From positions 4,133,318-4,197,317 of the forward strand of contig NZ_CP150886.1 of NCBI RefSeq assembly GCF_038050375.1: a stretch of 64,000 bases of DNA, written 5' to 3'. Both the position numbers and the translations under genes were made by a program. Under the pieces are notes generated by a model. It made no database searches. It had not been told where the DNA came from and was given only the letters and a program-made list of their open reading frames with translations. This document shows positions 56,946 to 64,000 of this stretch, in pieces (position 1 is the stretch's first letter; every line of letters starts with the position of its first letter). This DNA comes from Okeanomitos corallinicola TIOX110. GTDB lineage: Bacteria; Cyanobacteriota; Cyanobacteriia; Cyanobacteriales; Nostocaceae.

Positions 56946-57509
56946 TTATTTATAGCGTTTTAATACCAAATGCAGGAATTCAGAGGCATTTAGGTATTTT
57001 TGGGGCTGGGAAAACTGAGTTAATGGGTTGATCCAATAGCCTTGTACTTTTTGGGGCGATCGCCACATTGATAAATGATCAACTGGTGGATCTGCATAAA
57101 AATTGTCTCCCCCACTACCTAAAATAACAGAAGTCCAATGGGTAAAATAATCATGACTGAGGCGGTGAATAGGAAAACTACCTGCTAGTGGTACTCCCCA
57201 GCCATCTATGGCGATCAAGGCTGTGACGTTACCTCTTTGAAGTTGCCATATTGTAGCAGCGGCGATCGCCCCAACCACACCAGCACTAAAGCTAATGAAA
57301 ATCACAGGGGATTCTAGTTTATTACCTAAGCGATCGCCTAAAAACCGTAAAATATGGAATGCAGATAAAGTTAGAATACCCTTTTCAGGGAAAACCAGTA
57401 TATTTATTGACTTGTCAACACTTCTCTCCACATCAAAGTTTGACAACTCTTTCACAAAGCTATTGGTTAATTCTATCTCATTAATACCTGGGCAAATAAT
57501 AATGTTCAT
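56946..57509 (-). CDS. Alpha/beta-hydrolase-like protein
   Basis: 187 aa, cyanobacterial, not a named family to my knowledge. The start MNIIICPGINEIELTNSFV and VIFISFSAGVVGAIAAA near residue 75 suggest a small alpha/beta hydrolase, with the serine nucleophile in the GxSxG-like FSAG. ALIAIDGWGVPLAGSFPIHR and the histidines in RLSHDYFTHW follow. The substrate is unknown. It lies downstream of no obvious partner. Confidence 0.6.
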   Translation of the reverse strand: MNIIICPGINEIELTNSFVKELSNFDVERSVDKSINILVFPEKGILTLSAFHILRFLGDRLGNKLESPVIFISFSAGVVGAIAAATIWQLQRGNVTALIAIDGWGVPLAGSFPIHRLSHDYFTHWTSVILGSGGDNFYADPPVDHLSMWRSPQKVQGYWINPLTQFSQPQKYLNASEFLHLVLKRYK

Positions 57510-57967
57510 TAGCTATTATGGTTGAGGATTAAGAATTATTTGTGGATGAATTAACAACATTTTGATGAAGATTTCGTGCTAAGTTGCAAAAGAGTCAAAG
57601 CACGCAGGAATAAACAAATTAAGAGAAATCTATTGTAGTATTTTTGCAGTTATTTGTTAATTTTTAAGTAATATTTAAATATTTAACTTCTTTTGTGGGA
57701 ACGGTAATTTCCCCCATAGGTACACCCGAATTATGATAATAATATTTCCTTAACTGCAATACCCAACCTAAGATTTGCAAACTATTCTCAATCCTATCAA
57801 AACACCTGACAATTCAACTAGCTCATCTTCAATTGTAGTTAGTTCCAGATTAACACCCAAATATAACACAGGTACTAAAAAGCAAAAGGTAACAGGCCAG
57901 AAGTGATTCTTCTTTTACCCATTACCGATTACCTAATTAGGGTTTGCTGATAAAGTCTTGTCGTGGA
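57510..57967. other. Intergenic region, no gene seen
   Basis: A+T-rich region between the hydrolase-like gene and a repeat tract. No feature is recognised except short palindromes. Confidence 0.45.
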
Positions 57968-58086
57968 GACAGGTGACAGGTGACAGGTGACAGGTGACAG
58001 TTTCAAGAGTTGGATGGGAACTATTTTTCCTTGAAGCAGGAATTAAATGCAAGGTTTTTCAGTTCTCACCTCATCAAAGCTTGCAT
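57968..58086. repeat. GACAGGT heptamer tract plus 101-bp dispersed repeat, copy B
   Basis: 57968-58000 is a heptamer tandem (GACAGGT four times, then GACAG). It runs into a block that matches the reverse complement of 23511-23611 over 101 bases (57986-58086) with about ten differences. It lies downstream of the ferrochelatase-family gene, whereas copy A lies downstream of rbp. Confidence 0.85.
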
Positions 58087-58154
58087 TTTTTGAAAGTCAA
58101 AATCGCTAAAATCGTTTACCTGTAATGTTTTGAGATTTATTCAGCAAGCCCTAA

Positions 58155-59267
58155 TTAATGATGATGGTGATGATGTATTGCTAACTCACGATTAACTTCC
58201 TTAGCTTCTGCTTGCATCAACTCTGCAATATGAGAATTTGCCCATTCGGCAGCCATATCTAAAAAGCGAGGATCATCATTTACACAAGCCATTTGTAAAT
58301 AATCTACACCAGAATGTTGTTTTTCTAAATCATGAATAATGTGATGTACATCTAACAAGGTTTCATGATTTTCGGTAGCAAAACCAATGGGCATAAACAT
58401 GATTACTTTTGCACCCAATTGAATCAAATTATTGGCTGCTTGGGTTGCATTGGGTTGAGTCCATTCAATCAGTGGTGTATCGTGGTTTAACCAACCCACA
58501 GAAATTAAAGGATAACGATTAATTAACTTCTCTCTAACTAATTCATAAAGTGCCTGACTTTCATCAATTCCTGATGTAAAACCTTTGGCTTTGTGTGGAC
58601 AACCATGATTCATTAATATGATGCCAATTTGTGAAGGTAAATAGGCATCTGCTAAATCAGAATTAATTTTTTCTTCTACCAACTGCGCCATTAAATTAAT
58701 ATATTCTGGCTCATTGTAAAAAGAAGGAATATAACGTATTCCTTTTAACCAATGTTCATTACCATTAGCTAATTCAGTTAGACCATTATTAACTTGCTCA
58801 ATGGCAATACCACTTGTAAAAATAGAATCTACAACCAAAAGTGGATAAATTAAGATTTTTTCAAAACCTTGATCTTTAATTTCAGCTAAAACCTGATTGG
58901 GTAAAAAAGGAGCGCAAAAGTTAAAAGCCTTGAAAACTTGAACACCATCACCCCATTTATGTTGTAATTCGTGTTCAATTCCTGCCCGTTGCTGTTCAAA
59001 AATGGCGTTGTGGGGAGAAATAAAATCATGATGTGTGTGTCCCCATTCATGACGATCAAATAACGCCAAAAGTTTAGCCAGAGGGGGATAAATCCAAGTT
59101 GGTACAGGTGCAAATTTAGCAGTCAGGAGATTTAAAGCCTGCTCATTATAATTAGCAAAATCTTCATAGCTTTCGACTTCACCGTAACCCATTAGCAATA
59201 CAGCTACACGGTCTTGGTTGGGTAGATGCTCATGAGTATGTTGTAGTTTTTCTGGAGTTGCAACCAC
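58155..59267 (-). CDS. Ferrochelatase-family protein with natural C-terminal hexahistidine
   Basis: 370 aa. The class II chelatase fold is recognisable in VAVLLMGYGEVESYEDFANY, then KAFNFCAPFLPNQVLAEI, and ILMNHGCPHKAKGFTSGIDE, where the conserved His lies near residue 225. VIMFMPIGFATENHETLLD near residue 290 holds the conserved ATENHET. It lacks the chlorophyll-binding tail of typical cyanobacterial HemH and ends AIHHHHHH, encoded by CAT/CAC codons. The tail could bind iron, nickel or cobalt and feed the chelatase. It may be a second ferrochelatase or a cobalt/nickel chelatase; the metal is unknown. Confidence 0.8.
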   Translation of the reverse strand: MVATPEKLQHTHEHLPNQDRVAVLLMGYGEVESYEDFANYNEQALNLLTAKFAPVPTWIYPPLAKLLALFDRHEWGHTHHDFISPHNAIFEQQRAGIEHELQHKWGDGVQVFKAFNFCAPFLPNQVLAEIKDQGFEKILIYPLLVVDSIFTSGIAIEQVNNGLTELANGNEHWLKGIRYIPSFYNEPEYINLMAQLVEEKINSDLADAYLPSQIGIILMNHGCPHKAKGFTSGIDESQALYELVREKLINRYPLISVGWLNHDTPLIEWTQPNATQAANNLIQLGAKVIMFMPIGFATENHETLLDVHHIIHDLEKQHSGVDYLQMACVNDDPRFLDMAAEWANSHIAELMQAEAKEVNRELAIHHHHHH

Positions 59268-59480
59268 AATAATTTCCTCAATATAACCAAAGTGGGGAAT
59301 ATCTGAATTATTCCCCGTACTGGTTTATTATTATCCCTAGCAGGGGGATAGGATAGAGATAAACATAAAAATATACATCTTACTACTAAAAGTTAACAAT
59401 CCTGATACAAGGAGGTTAAATAGGTCGTTGTTCTAATTGTTGTTCTGTCGTTAAGAGGGTGTTTGAATGATTTCTACGCC

Positions 59481-60623
59481 TTAAACATTTGAATGGGTAT
59501 TATTAAGTTTTCGACGTGCCAATTTGACATAGGTTTTTGCAGTGGTGTAAGGTATTTCTAAATCTTGGGCTATTACTTGTAAGGATTCTCCCATTTCCCG
59601 CCTTGCTAAAATAGTTGCCCAGGTTGTAGCAATTTTTTCGGTGCGTTCTCCTCCTTTGCGTTTCCGTTGTGCTGTAAATATTGCTGTTAATTCTTCAATG
59701 CGTTCTGGTAAGAGGTTATTGATAATTTCAGTGGATATTTTTGATTCTGGTTCTACCCAATCTAAGCTGGTTTGTCCTAGTCCAAAGGTGGTTTTGTGAC
59801 CTGTTCCACTGTAAGGTGCAAGTTGAAGTAAGGCATAAAATAATTGGGTAAATTCAACATTAGCTACAGCTTGTTTATTCAAACCTAAAGAAATTGCACC
59901 TGTAAAACCGGTGACAGAACCACGTTTACCAGCAGCAACTTTAAGGGATTTTAAATGATGTTTGTGAATGATGACGTTTTCATCTATCCAGTTCAGAAAG
60001 GAGTCCTGTTCGATGGGAATTCCGGAAAAATCATTCCAGCGTCTCAGATAACTATGGAAAAGATTAATGGGAACTGGAAGGGGGAAATGATGTCCTTTGC
60101 GTCGAAAACTTGTCGGAGAAATAAAACTTAGATTAATATTTCTGTGGTTTTTTATGGATGATTGTAGTAGTTGAGTATAGGTAGTTGGTGGATGAACAAT
60201 GTTTACATATTTTATTTGTAAGGAAGTATCCTGTAATTTTAGAATGGGTGGAAGTTGGGTTAACCACTGACTCAGGAACTCAACTACTGGTTGAGAAATT
60301 GCGTTTATCTGCCAACGATAAGTATAGTTTGTTTGTAGTTGTAGTTGTTTTCCGGTGGGAAGTAGTTGACCTTCTAGTGCGGAAATGTTAAAGGGTTTTT
60401 CTGATTCACCATCATGTAAATATGCTGAGAGGTCTGGGTTAATTTGCCGCACCTGGTCTAAAAACCAAGCATGAAGTCCAATGGTATATTGTGAGTATAG
60501 AGATGTGGAATTGGTTACTTCTAGGTCAAAGGCTAAACCAATTAATTCGGTATTTTTTGCCCATGCTAAAGGGGTATTTTTTGATGGGGTTTTGCGTTTG
60601 CTAGATGTAGCTGTTTTTGGCAT
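59481..60623 (-). CDS. cas6: CRISPR endoribonuclease Cas6 with C-terminal helix-turn-helix
   Basis: Cuts CRISPR precursor RNA within the repeat to make crRNAs. The RAMP fold is seen from residue 25 (ELIGLAFDLEVTNSTSLYSQ). The family Gly-rich loop PYSGTGHKTTFGLGQTSLDW lies near residue 275. Other Cas6-like segments include SLYSQYTIGLHAWFLDQVRQ and FTGAISLGLNK. The length of 380 aa exceeds the usual 240-280 because residues from about 310 form a basic helical tail ending LQVIAQDLEIPYTTAKTYVK, a helix-turn-helix pattern. It lies 42 bases from the array and is read in the same direction as the inferred crRNA strand. Confidence 0.93.
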   Translation of the reverse strand: MPKTATSSKRKTPSKNTPLAWAKNTELIGLAFDLEVTNSTSLYSQYTIGLHAWFLDQVRQINPDLSAYLHDGESEKPFNISALEGQLLPTGKQLQLQTNYTYRWQINAISQPVVEFLSQWLTQLPPILKLQDTSLQIKYVNIVHPPTTYTQLLQSSIKNHRNINLSFISPTSFRRKGHHFPLPVPINLFHSYLRRWNDFSGIPIEQDSFLNWIDENVIIHKHHLKSLKVAAGKRGSVTGFTGAISLGLNKQAVANVEFTQLFYALLQLAPYSGTGHKTTFGLGQTSLDWVEPESKISTEIINNLLPERIEELTAIFTAQRKRKGGERTEKIATTWATILARREMGESLQVIAQDLEIPYTTAKTYVKLARRKLNNTHSNV

Positions 60624-60665
60624 TTCTCTTTGATGCTACATTATTTATCCTTACTATTTTACAAC

Positions 60666-61072
60666 TTTTTAGTCCCCTTGCGGGGATTAGATTTGTGGAA
60701 ACACACAGGCGCAGATATTACAAGAACTTCCACAACTTCAAAGTTTCAGTCCCCTTGCGGGGATTAGATGTGTGGAAACATCTGTTGAGCAGACAAAGCT
60801 CAATATACTATATCAATTGTTTCAGTCCCCTTGCGGGGATTAGATGTGTGGAAACTAAAGCAGAGCGATTAATTGGTAGCGACGGCATTAAGTTTCAGTC
60901 CCCTTGCGGGGATTAGATGTGTGGAAACAAAATTATGGGATGGAAAGAATAATAGATTTTCCTGTTTCAGTCCCCTTGCGGGGATTAGATGTGTGGAAAC
61001 AAACTGATAAAACTATTGTTCCCCTACGAGTTAAAGTTTCAGTCCCCTTGCGGGGATTAGATGTGTGGAAAC
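60666..61072 (-). CRISPR. CRISPR array, six 37-nt repeats and five spacers
   Basis: Repeats lie at 60666-60702, 60743-60779, 60819-60855, 60892-60928, 60964-61000 and 61036-61072. Spacers are 40, 39, 36, 35 and 35 nt from left to right. On the minus strand the repeat begins GTTTCCACACATCTAATC and ends GGGGACTGAAAC, with a CCCC-GCAA-GGGG hairpin. That layout resembles the subtype I-D repeat of Synechocystis, which also ends in GGGACTGAAAC. The leftmost repeat has three changes, as expected of the leader-distal end. The leader should therefore lie to the right and transcription run right to left, toward cas6. Confidence 0.97.
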
Positions 61073-61547
61073 CCCGCCATCTGAAACACAGTCTGGGGGC
61101 GGAATCCAGAAACGATTTTGGCAGACCTCTTAAAAAATTTCATTTCGGGCTTTGGGTCAACTGCCAACCGAAACTAATGAAACGCTGAAAGTATTGAATT
61201 GTCAAGGTTCTGGCGATTTGGCGGATTCCCCAGGGTTTTCGACCCCGCTCTAGGTTTGCCAAATTTGTCTTTATATAAGAGTAAAATTTAGCAACTTACT
61301 TGTCAAGATTTACTGTATTACAAATATTTAAGTATTAGATTGACCAACTTAGTCAATTAAATCGGATAAAGTCCTATCTCCTTGACAATATCAATCGTTT
61401 TTGCAGGATTTCATCTAACAGGTTGTTTGAAAACTTTTTCGTGTGTGATAAGTACCCATGCAAAATTAATTGTACATATTAGACTAATCTGGAATAGGCT
61501 GCTGCCAGTACCATGTATGATGTGATAGTTGCACAATAGGTAAAGCG
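61073..61547 (-). promoter_or_regulatory. CRISPR leader and divergent csx3 upstream region
   Basis: A non-coding stretch flanking the complete repeat end. A 49-bp structured block at 61216-61264 has outer arms ATTTGGC and GCCAAAT and an inner GGG/CCC pair. An A+T-rich stretch near 61265-61310 includes TATATAAAG and TTGACA on the minus strand, a candidate leader promoter, though the spacing is not ideal. No adaptation genes (cas1, cas2) lie inside the window. Confidence 0.55.
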
Positions 61548-61853
61548 ATGACTACTTATAATATTGAGTTTAAAAACGATATTTTGCGGGTGAGTTTTGG
61601 TGAACCTGCACAAAATGATCAAATTGTCAAAGATGCTGCTGCGCGGTTAGAGGAAATGGCAAAATCGGGGGAACTCAGTGGAGGCCCATTACTGAGGATT
61701 AATGGACCGATTTCCATACCTGTGGCTTTTGTGTTGGCACATAAGTTAGCCCACATTTACGGAGCTATTGGCTTTTTTGATCCGAAAATAGGTAAATACG
61801 TGATTTGTATCACACACAATCCTGCATATAAACTGGGAGACTTGATTGATTAA
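61548..61853 (+). CDS. csx3: CRISPR-associated ring nuclease/regulator Csx3
   Basis: 101-aa Csx3. The family ends with GPLLRINGPISIPVAFVLAH, then KLAHIYGAIGFFDPKIGKYV, and finally THNPAYKLGDLID, all visible from residue 45 on. Csx3 proteins bind and degrade cyclic tetra-adenylate, damping type III immunity. Its place directly upstream of cas10, which makes cyclic oligoadenylates, fits that role. This is the short single-domain form, without the AAA ATPase fusion found in some cyanobacteria. It is 49 bases before cas10 on the same strand. Confidence 0.9.
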   Translation: MTTYNIEFKNDILRVSFGEPAQNDQIVKDAAARLEEMAKSGELSGGPLLRINGPISIPVAFVLAHKLAHIYGAIGFFDPKIGKYVICITHNPAYKLGDLID

Positions 61854-61902
61854 AATCTTTTAGTTAGGGTTTTGGTGGGGTTAGTTTCAGGAGAATTTAG
61901 AC

Positions 61903-64000
61903 ATGGATAAGATGAATTCTGTTAATATTGCCATCGCATGGTGTTTGGCTTGGGGTAGTGAACGTCAACCGCAGTTTGATGTTTCTATTTTGCAACAAAT
62001 GTGTGATGGTTTGAGGAATGGGGGAGAAGTACCAGAAGCGGTTAAGGAAATTGTTGAACAGGTTAGGGAATTAGAAGCTATTTCAGATGATGATTTTCCA
62101 AAAACTCTGGATGAGTTAAAGCAGAAATATTCTAATTTATGGAATCAAAATACTAAAATTGGTTTGGTTTATGGTGGTGTGACCAAGGTTAAAAGCTATG
62201 TTTTTGAATCTGAGAAACTTCCTGATATTCGTGGTGCTTCTGGACTTTTAGACCAAATTAACGTAATTGATTTACCTGCATTTTTTAATAAACCTACAGA
62301 ATCAAATCTATATAGATTTTATCATCAAGATGTTAGAAAATGGTTAGAAAGTAACACGGAAGATAGAAATTTATTAGAAGCACTAATACCAGAATTAATA
62401 ATTTATTCCTGCGGTGGTAATATTTTAGCTTTTTGTCCTGCTGCTTTTGTTGATGACTTAGCAAATATCATCGAAAAACGTTATACATATAGAACATTAA
62501 CAGCTAACTCCTGTGCAGTTGGTGAAACATTTAGATTACTAGAAATTAAATTTGGATTACTCAGAGATAACATAGAAGATACTTTTTGGTTGGAACAGTA
62601 TCAAGAAACTTATAAAGATGAATTAGTAGAATCATATTTTGGTAAACTTGAGGAAAGTTCAAACATAGAAGAGAACTTTAAAAACCGCAAAAGTTTTAAT
62701 GAATTAACAACAAAACTAGCTATTTTATTTAATCAACGTCGTAGCGGTAACGATATAAGAAATCGTCCTACTCGTCGTTATCCCCCCATGTTTGAAACAC
62801 ATCCTTATTTAAGGAGAGACGAAACAGAAAAACGCTCTGCAATTACTCAAGCAAATGATATTCCTGGAAAACCATATTATTCTGAATCCTCTGCCATTAA
62901 GCGTAAATTTAGTGATAGAATGAAAAACCGAGAATCTCAAGAAAGTGATTGGTATAAAGAGGGAGAAAATCCCATAGATGATGGTTGGATACAAAGATTT
63001 GAGAAATTTTTAAAAAACGATGATTATAGGGAACAAAAATATACTGATGGTTCTAATTTAGAAAACGTTAAAATAGCTGAATCTTTAACACATTTGGGTA
63101 AAGTAAGTAATGGATATATTGCTTATATTTATGCAGATGGTAATAACATGGGTGGTGCAATTCAAAAAATTCGCACTCCTCAAAAATACCAGAATTTTAG
63201 TCAAGACGTAGATAATGCAACCAGATATGCAGTTTTTCTCACATTAGCTGAAAATTTACACCCGCGTCAATTACAAGGAATTGATGAATCAAAATCAAAA
63301 TTAAAAAATGGCGATTTCATACATCCCTTTGAAATTCTTACAATTGGTGGAGATGATATTTTATTAATAGTCCCTGCTGACAAAGCTTTACAAATTGCCA
63401 AAATGATTGGTGAAAGTTTTGAAAAAATACTTTTGCGTGAAATTCAAATACCAGAGGTTGAAATAAAAGATGGTTACGAAGTCAAGGGTAAAATATCTGA
63501 AACTAATAAAATTCATCGCTTTGCTAAACAAATTTCAGGAAATAAACAATGTAGTTTGAGTATGTCTAGCGGTGTTTTAATTACTGCTTACAATACACCA
63601 ATTTATTATGCAGAAGATTTGACAGAACAATTAATGAAATCTGCTAAAAAATATGCAAAATCCTTAAAAGAAAAGGGTTTTTATGGTGGTACAGTTGATT
63701 TTTTCACCATGAAATCAGTAACTATGATTTCCTCAAGTATAGAAGAATTTCGTAAAAAAGCTTTAACTTTTGATAAACTTAAACTTAAATTATATGCTGC
63801 ACCTTACACATTACCTGAGTTAGAGAGATTTTTTCAATCTATTCAAGCATTGCAAAAAACAGAGTTTCCCAAATCTCAACTTTATCAAATTCGGAGTTTT
63901 TTAGCACAGGGTAGACGAACAGCAAGTTTAAATTATTATTATTTTCGTTATCGGTTAAACAAAGGACATTTACTTAAAGAAAACTTTGAAGATTTATGGT
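61903..64000 (+). CDS. cas10: Type III-B Cas10/Cmr2, 5' part
   Basis: Large signalling subunit of the Cmr complex. The ATG at 61903 has AGGAGA about 10 bases upstream; no stop occurs before the window edge (699 codons read). GLVYGGVTKVKSYVFES near residue 88, then IRGASGLLDQI, mark the first palm-like domain. The second palm has YIYADGNNMGGAI near residue 410 and the cyclase GGDD in ILTIGGDDILLIVPAD (GGDD at 482-485). No HD nuclease motif is seen in the first 80 residues, so target DNA cutting by this subunit is unlikely. The rest of the Cmr genes presumably follow to the right. Confidence 0.92.
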   Translation, partial: MDKMNSVNIAIAWCLAWGSERQPQFDVSILQQMCDGLRNGGEVPEAVKEIVEQVRELEAISDDDFPKTLDELKQKYSNLWNQNTKIGLVYGGVTKVKSYVFESEKLPDIRGASGLLDQINVIDLPAFFNKPTESNLYRFYHQDVRKWLESNTEDRNLLEALIPELIIYSCGGNILAFCPAAFVDDLANIIEKRYTYRTLTANSCAVGETFRLLEIKFGLLRDNIEDTFWLEQYQETYKDELVESYFGKLEESSNIEENFKNRKSFNELTTKLAILFNQRRSGNDIRNRPTRRYPPMFETHPYLRRDETEKRSAITQANDIPGKPYYSESSAIKRKFSDRMKNRESQESDWYKEGENPIDDGWIQRFEKFLKNDDYREQKYTDGSNLENVKIAESLTHLGKVSNGYIAYIYADGNNMGGAIQKIRTPQKYQNFSQDVDNATRYAVFLTLAENLHPRQLQGIDESKSKLKNGDFIHPFEILTIGGDDILLIVPADKALQIAKMIGESFEKILLREIQIPEVEIKDGYEVKGKISETNKIHRFAKQISGNKQCSLSMSSGVLITAYNTPIYYAEDLTEQLMKSAKKYAKSLKEKGFYGGTVDFFTMKSVTMISSSIEEFRKKALTFDKLKLKLYAAPYTLPELERFFQSIQALQKTEFPKSQLYQIRSFLAQGRRTASLNYYYFRYRLNKGHLLKENFEDLW

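Noticed and set aside
60617-61188. Plus-strand open frames running through the CRISPR repeats
   Set aside because: Their translations simply repeat the CRISPR unit; the array explains them fully.

Overview
The window looks like chromosome of a filamentous, heterocyst-forming cyanobacterium of the Nostocales. Direct signs are low G+C DNA with many GCGATCGC (HIP1) octamers, heptanucleotide tandem repeats, a fraC-fraD-fraE septal-junction operon, a patB (cnfR) regulator next to nif-type ferredoxin fdxB and a coxBAC terminal-oxidase operon, cyanobacterial PII (glnB), and the bicarbonate transporters bicA and sbtA/sbtB. The genus cannot be settled from the sequence alone.

Layout. 1-6650: gpsA (cut by the window edge), lipA, tRNA-Pro(CGG), a decapitated sucrose-phosphatase gene, ruvA, bioF, two small unknown genes and two Uma2-type nuclease genes. 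6788-13560: heterocyst block (ctaE/ctaD/ctaC, fdxB, and patB in the opposite direction). 14124-16461: DNA adenine methylase with two unknown upstream genes. 16929-18899: acs. 19060-22566: an accessory four-gene run with a homologue of phage 5-hydroxymethyl-dU DNA kinases, a DUF1643 protein, a MazG-like pyrophosphohydrolase and a membrane-anchored dCTP-deaminase-fold protein whose catalytic residues look lost. 22712-26129: Uma2 remnant, RNA-binding protein, ExoD, a lipid-kinase-like protein and a lipoprotein. 26307-30598: inorganic-carbon uptake (bicA; sbtA-sbtB in a G+C-richer block). 32169-36366: TerB-like protein, ilvB with a zinc-ribbon tail, an IS200/IS605-like remnant and a doubled corrinoid-adenosyltransferase-like protein. 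36675-42053: fraCDE, purN, a phosphohexomutase and a HAM1/RdgB pyrophosphatase. 42058-49406: two membrane proteins, glnB and a CHAT-protease/TPR protein. 49950-57509: lptB, lptF/G, a P-type ATPase, an MFS transporter and a hydrolase-like protein. 58155-64000: ferrochelatase-family protein with a natural hexahistidine tail, cas6, a six-repeat CRISPR array, csx3 and the start of a type III-B cas10/cmr2.

Genes that act together: coxBAC, fdxB and patB serve micro-oxic nitrogen fixation in heterocysts; fraCDE builds the cell-cell channels that feed neighbours; bicA and sbtA/B take up bicarbonate; cas6, the array, csx3 and cas10 form a cyclic-oligoadenylate-signalling type III system. The best candidate for an undescribed system is the four-gene nucleotide/DNA-base cluster at 19060-22566. 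All identifications come from reading translated sequence against remembered family features; no database search was run.
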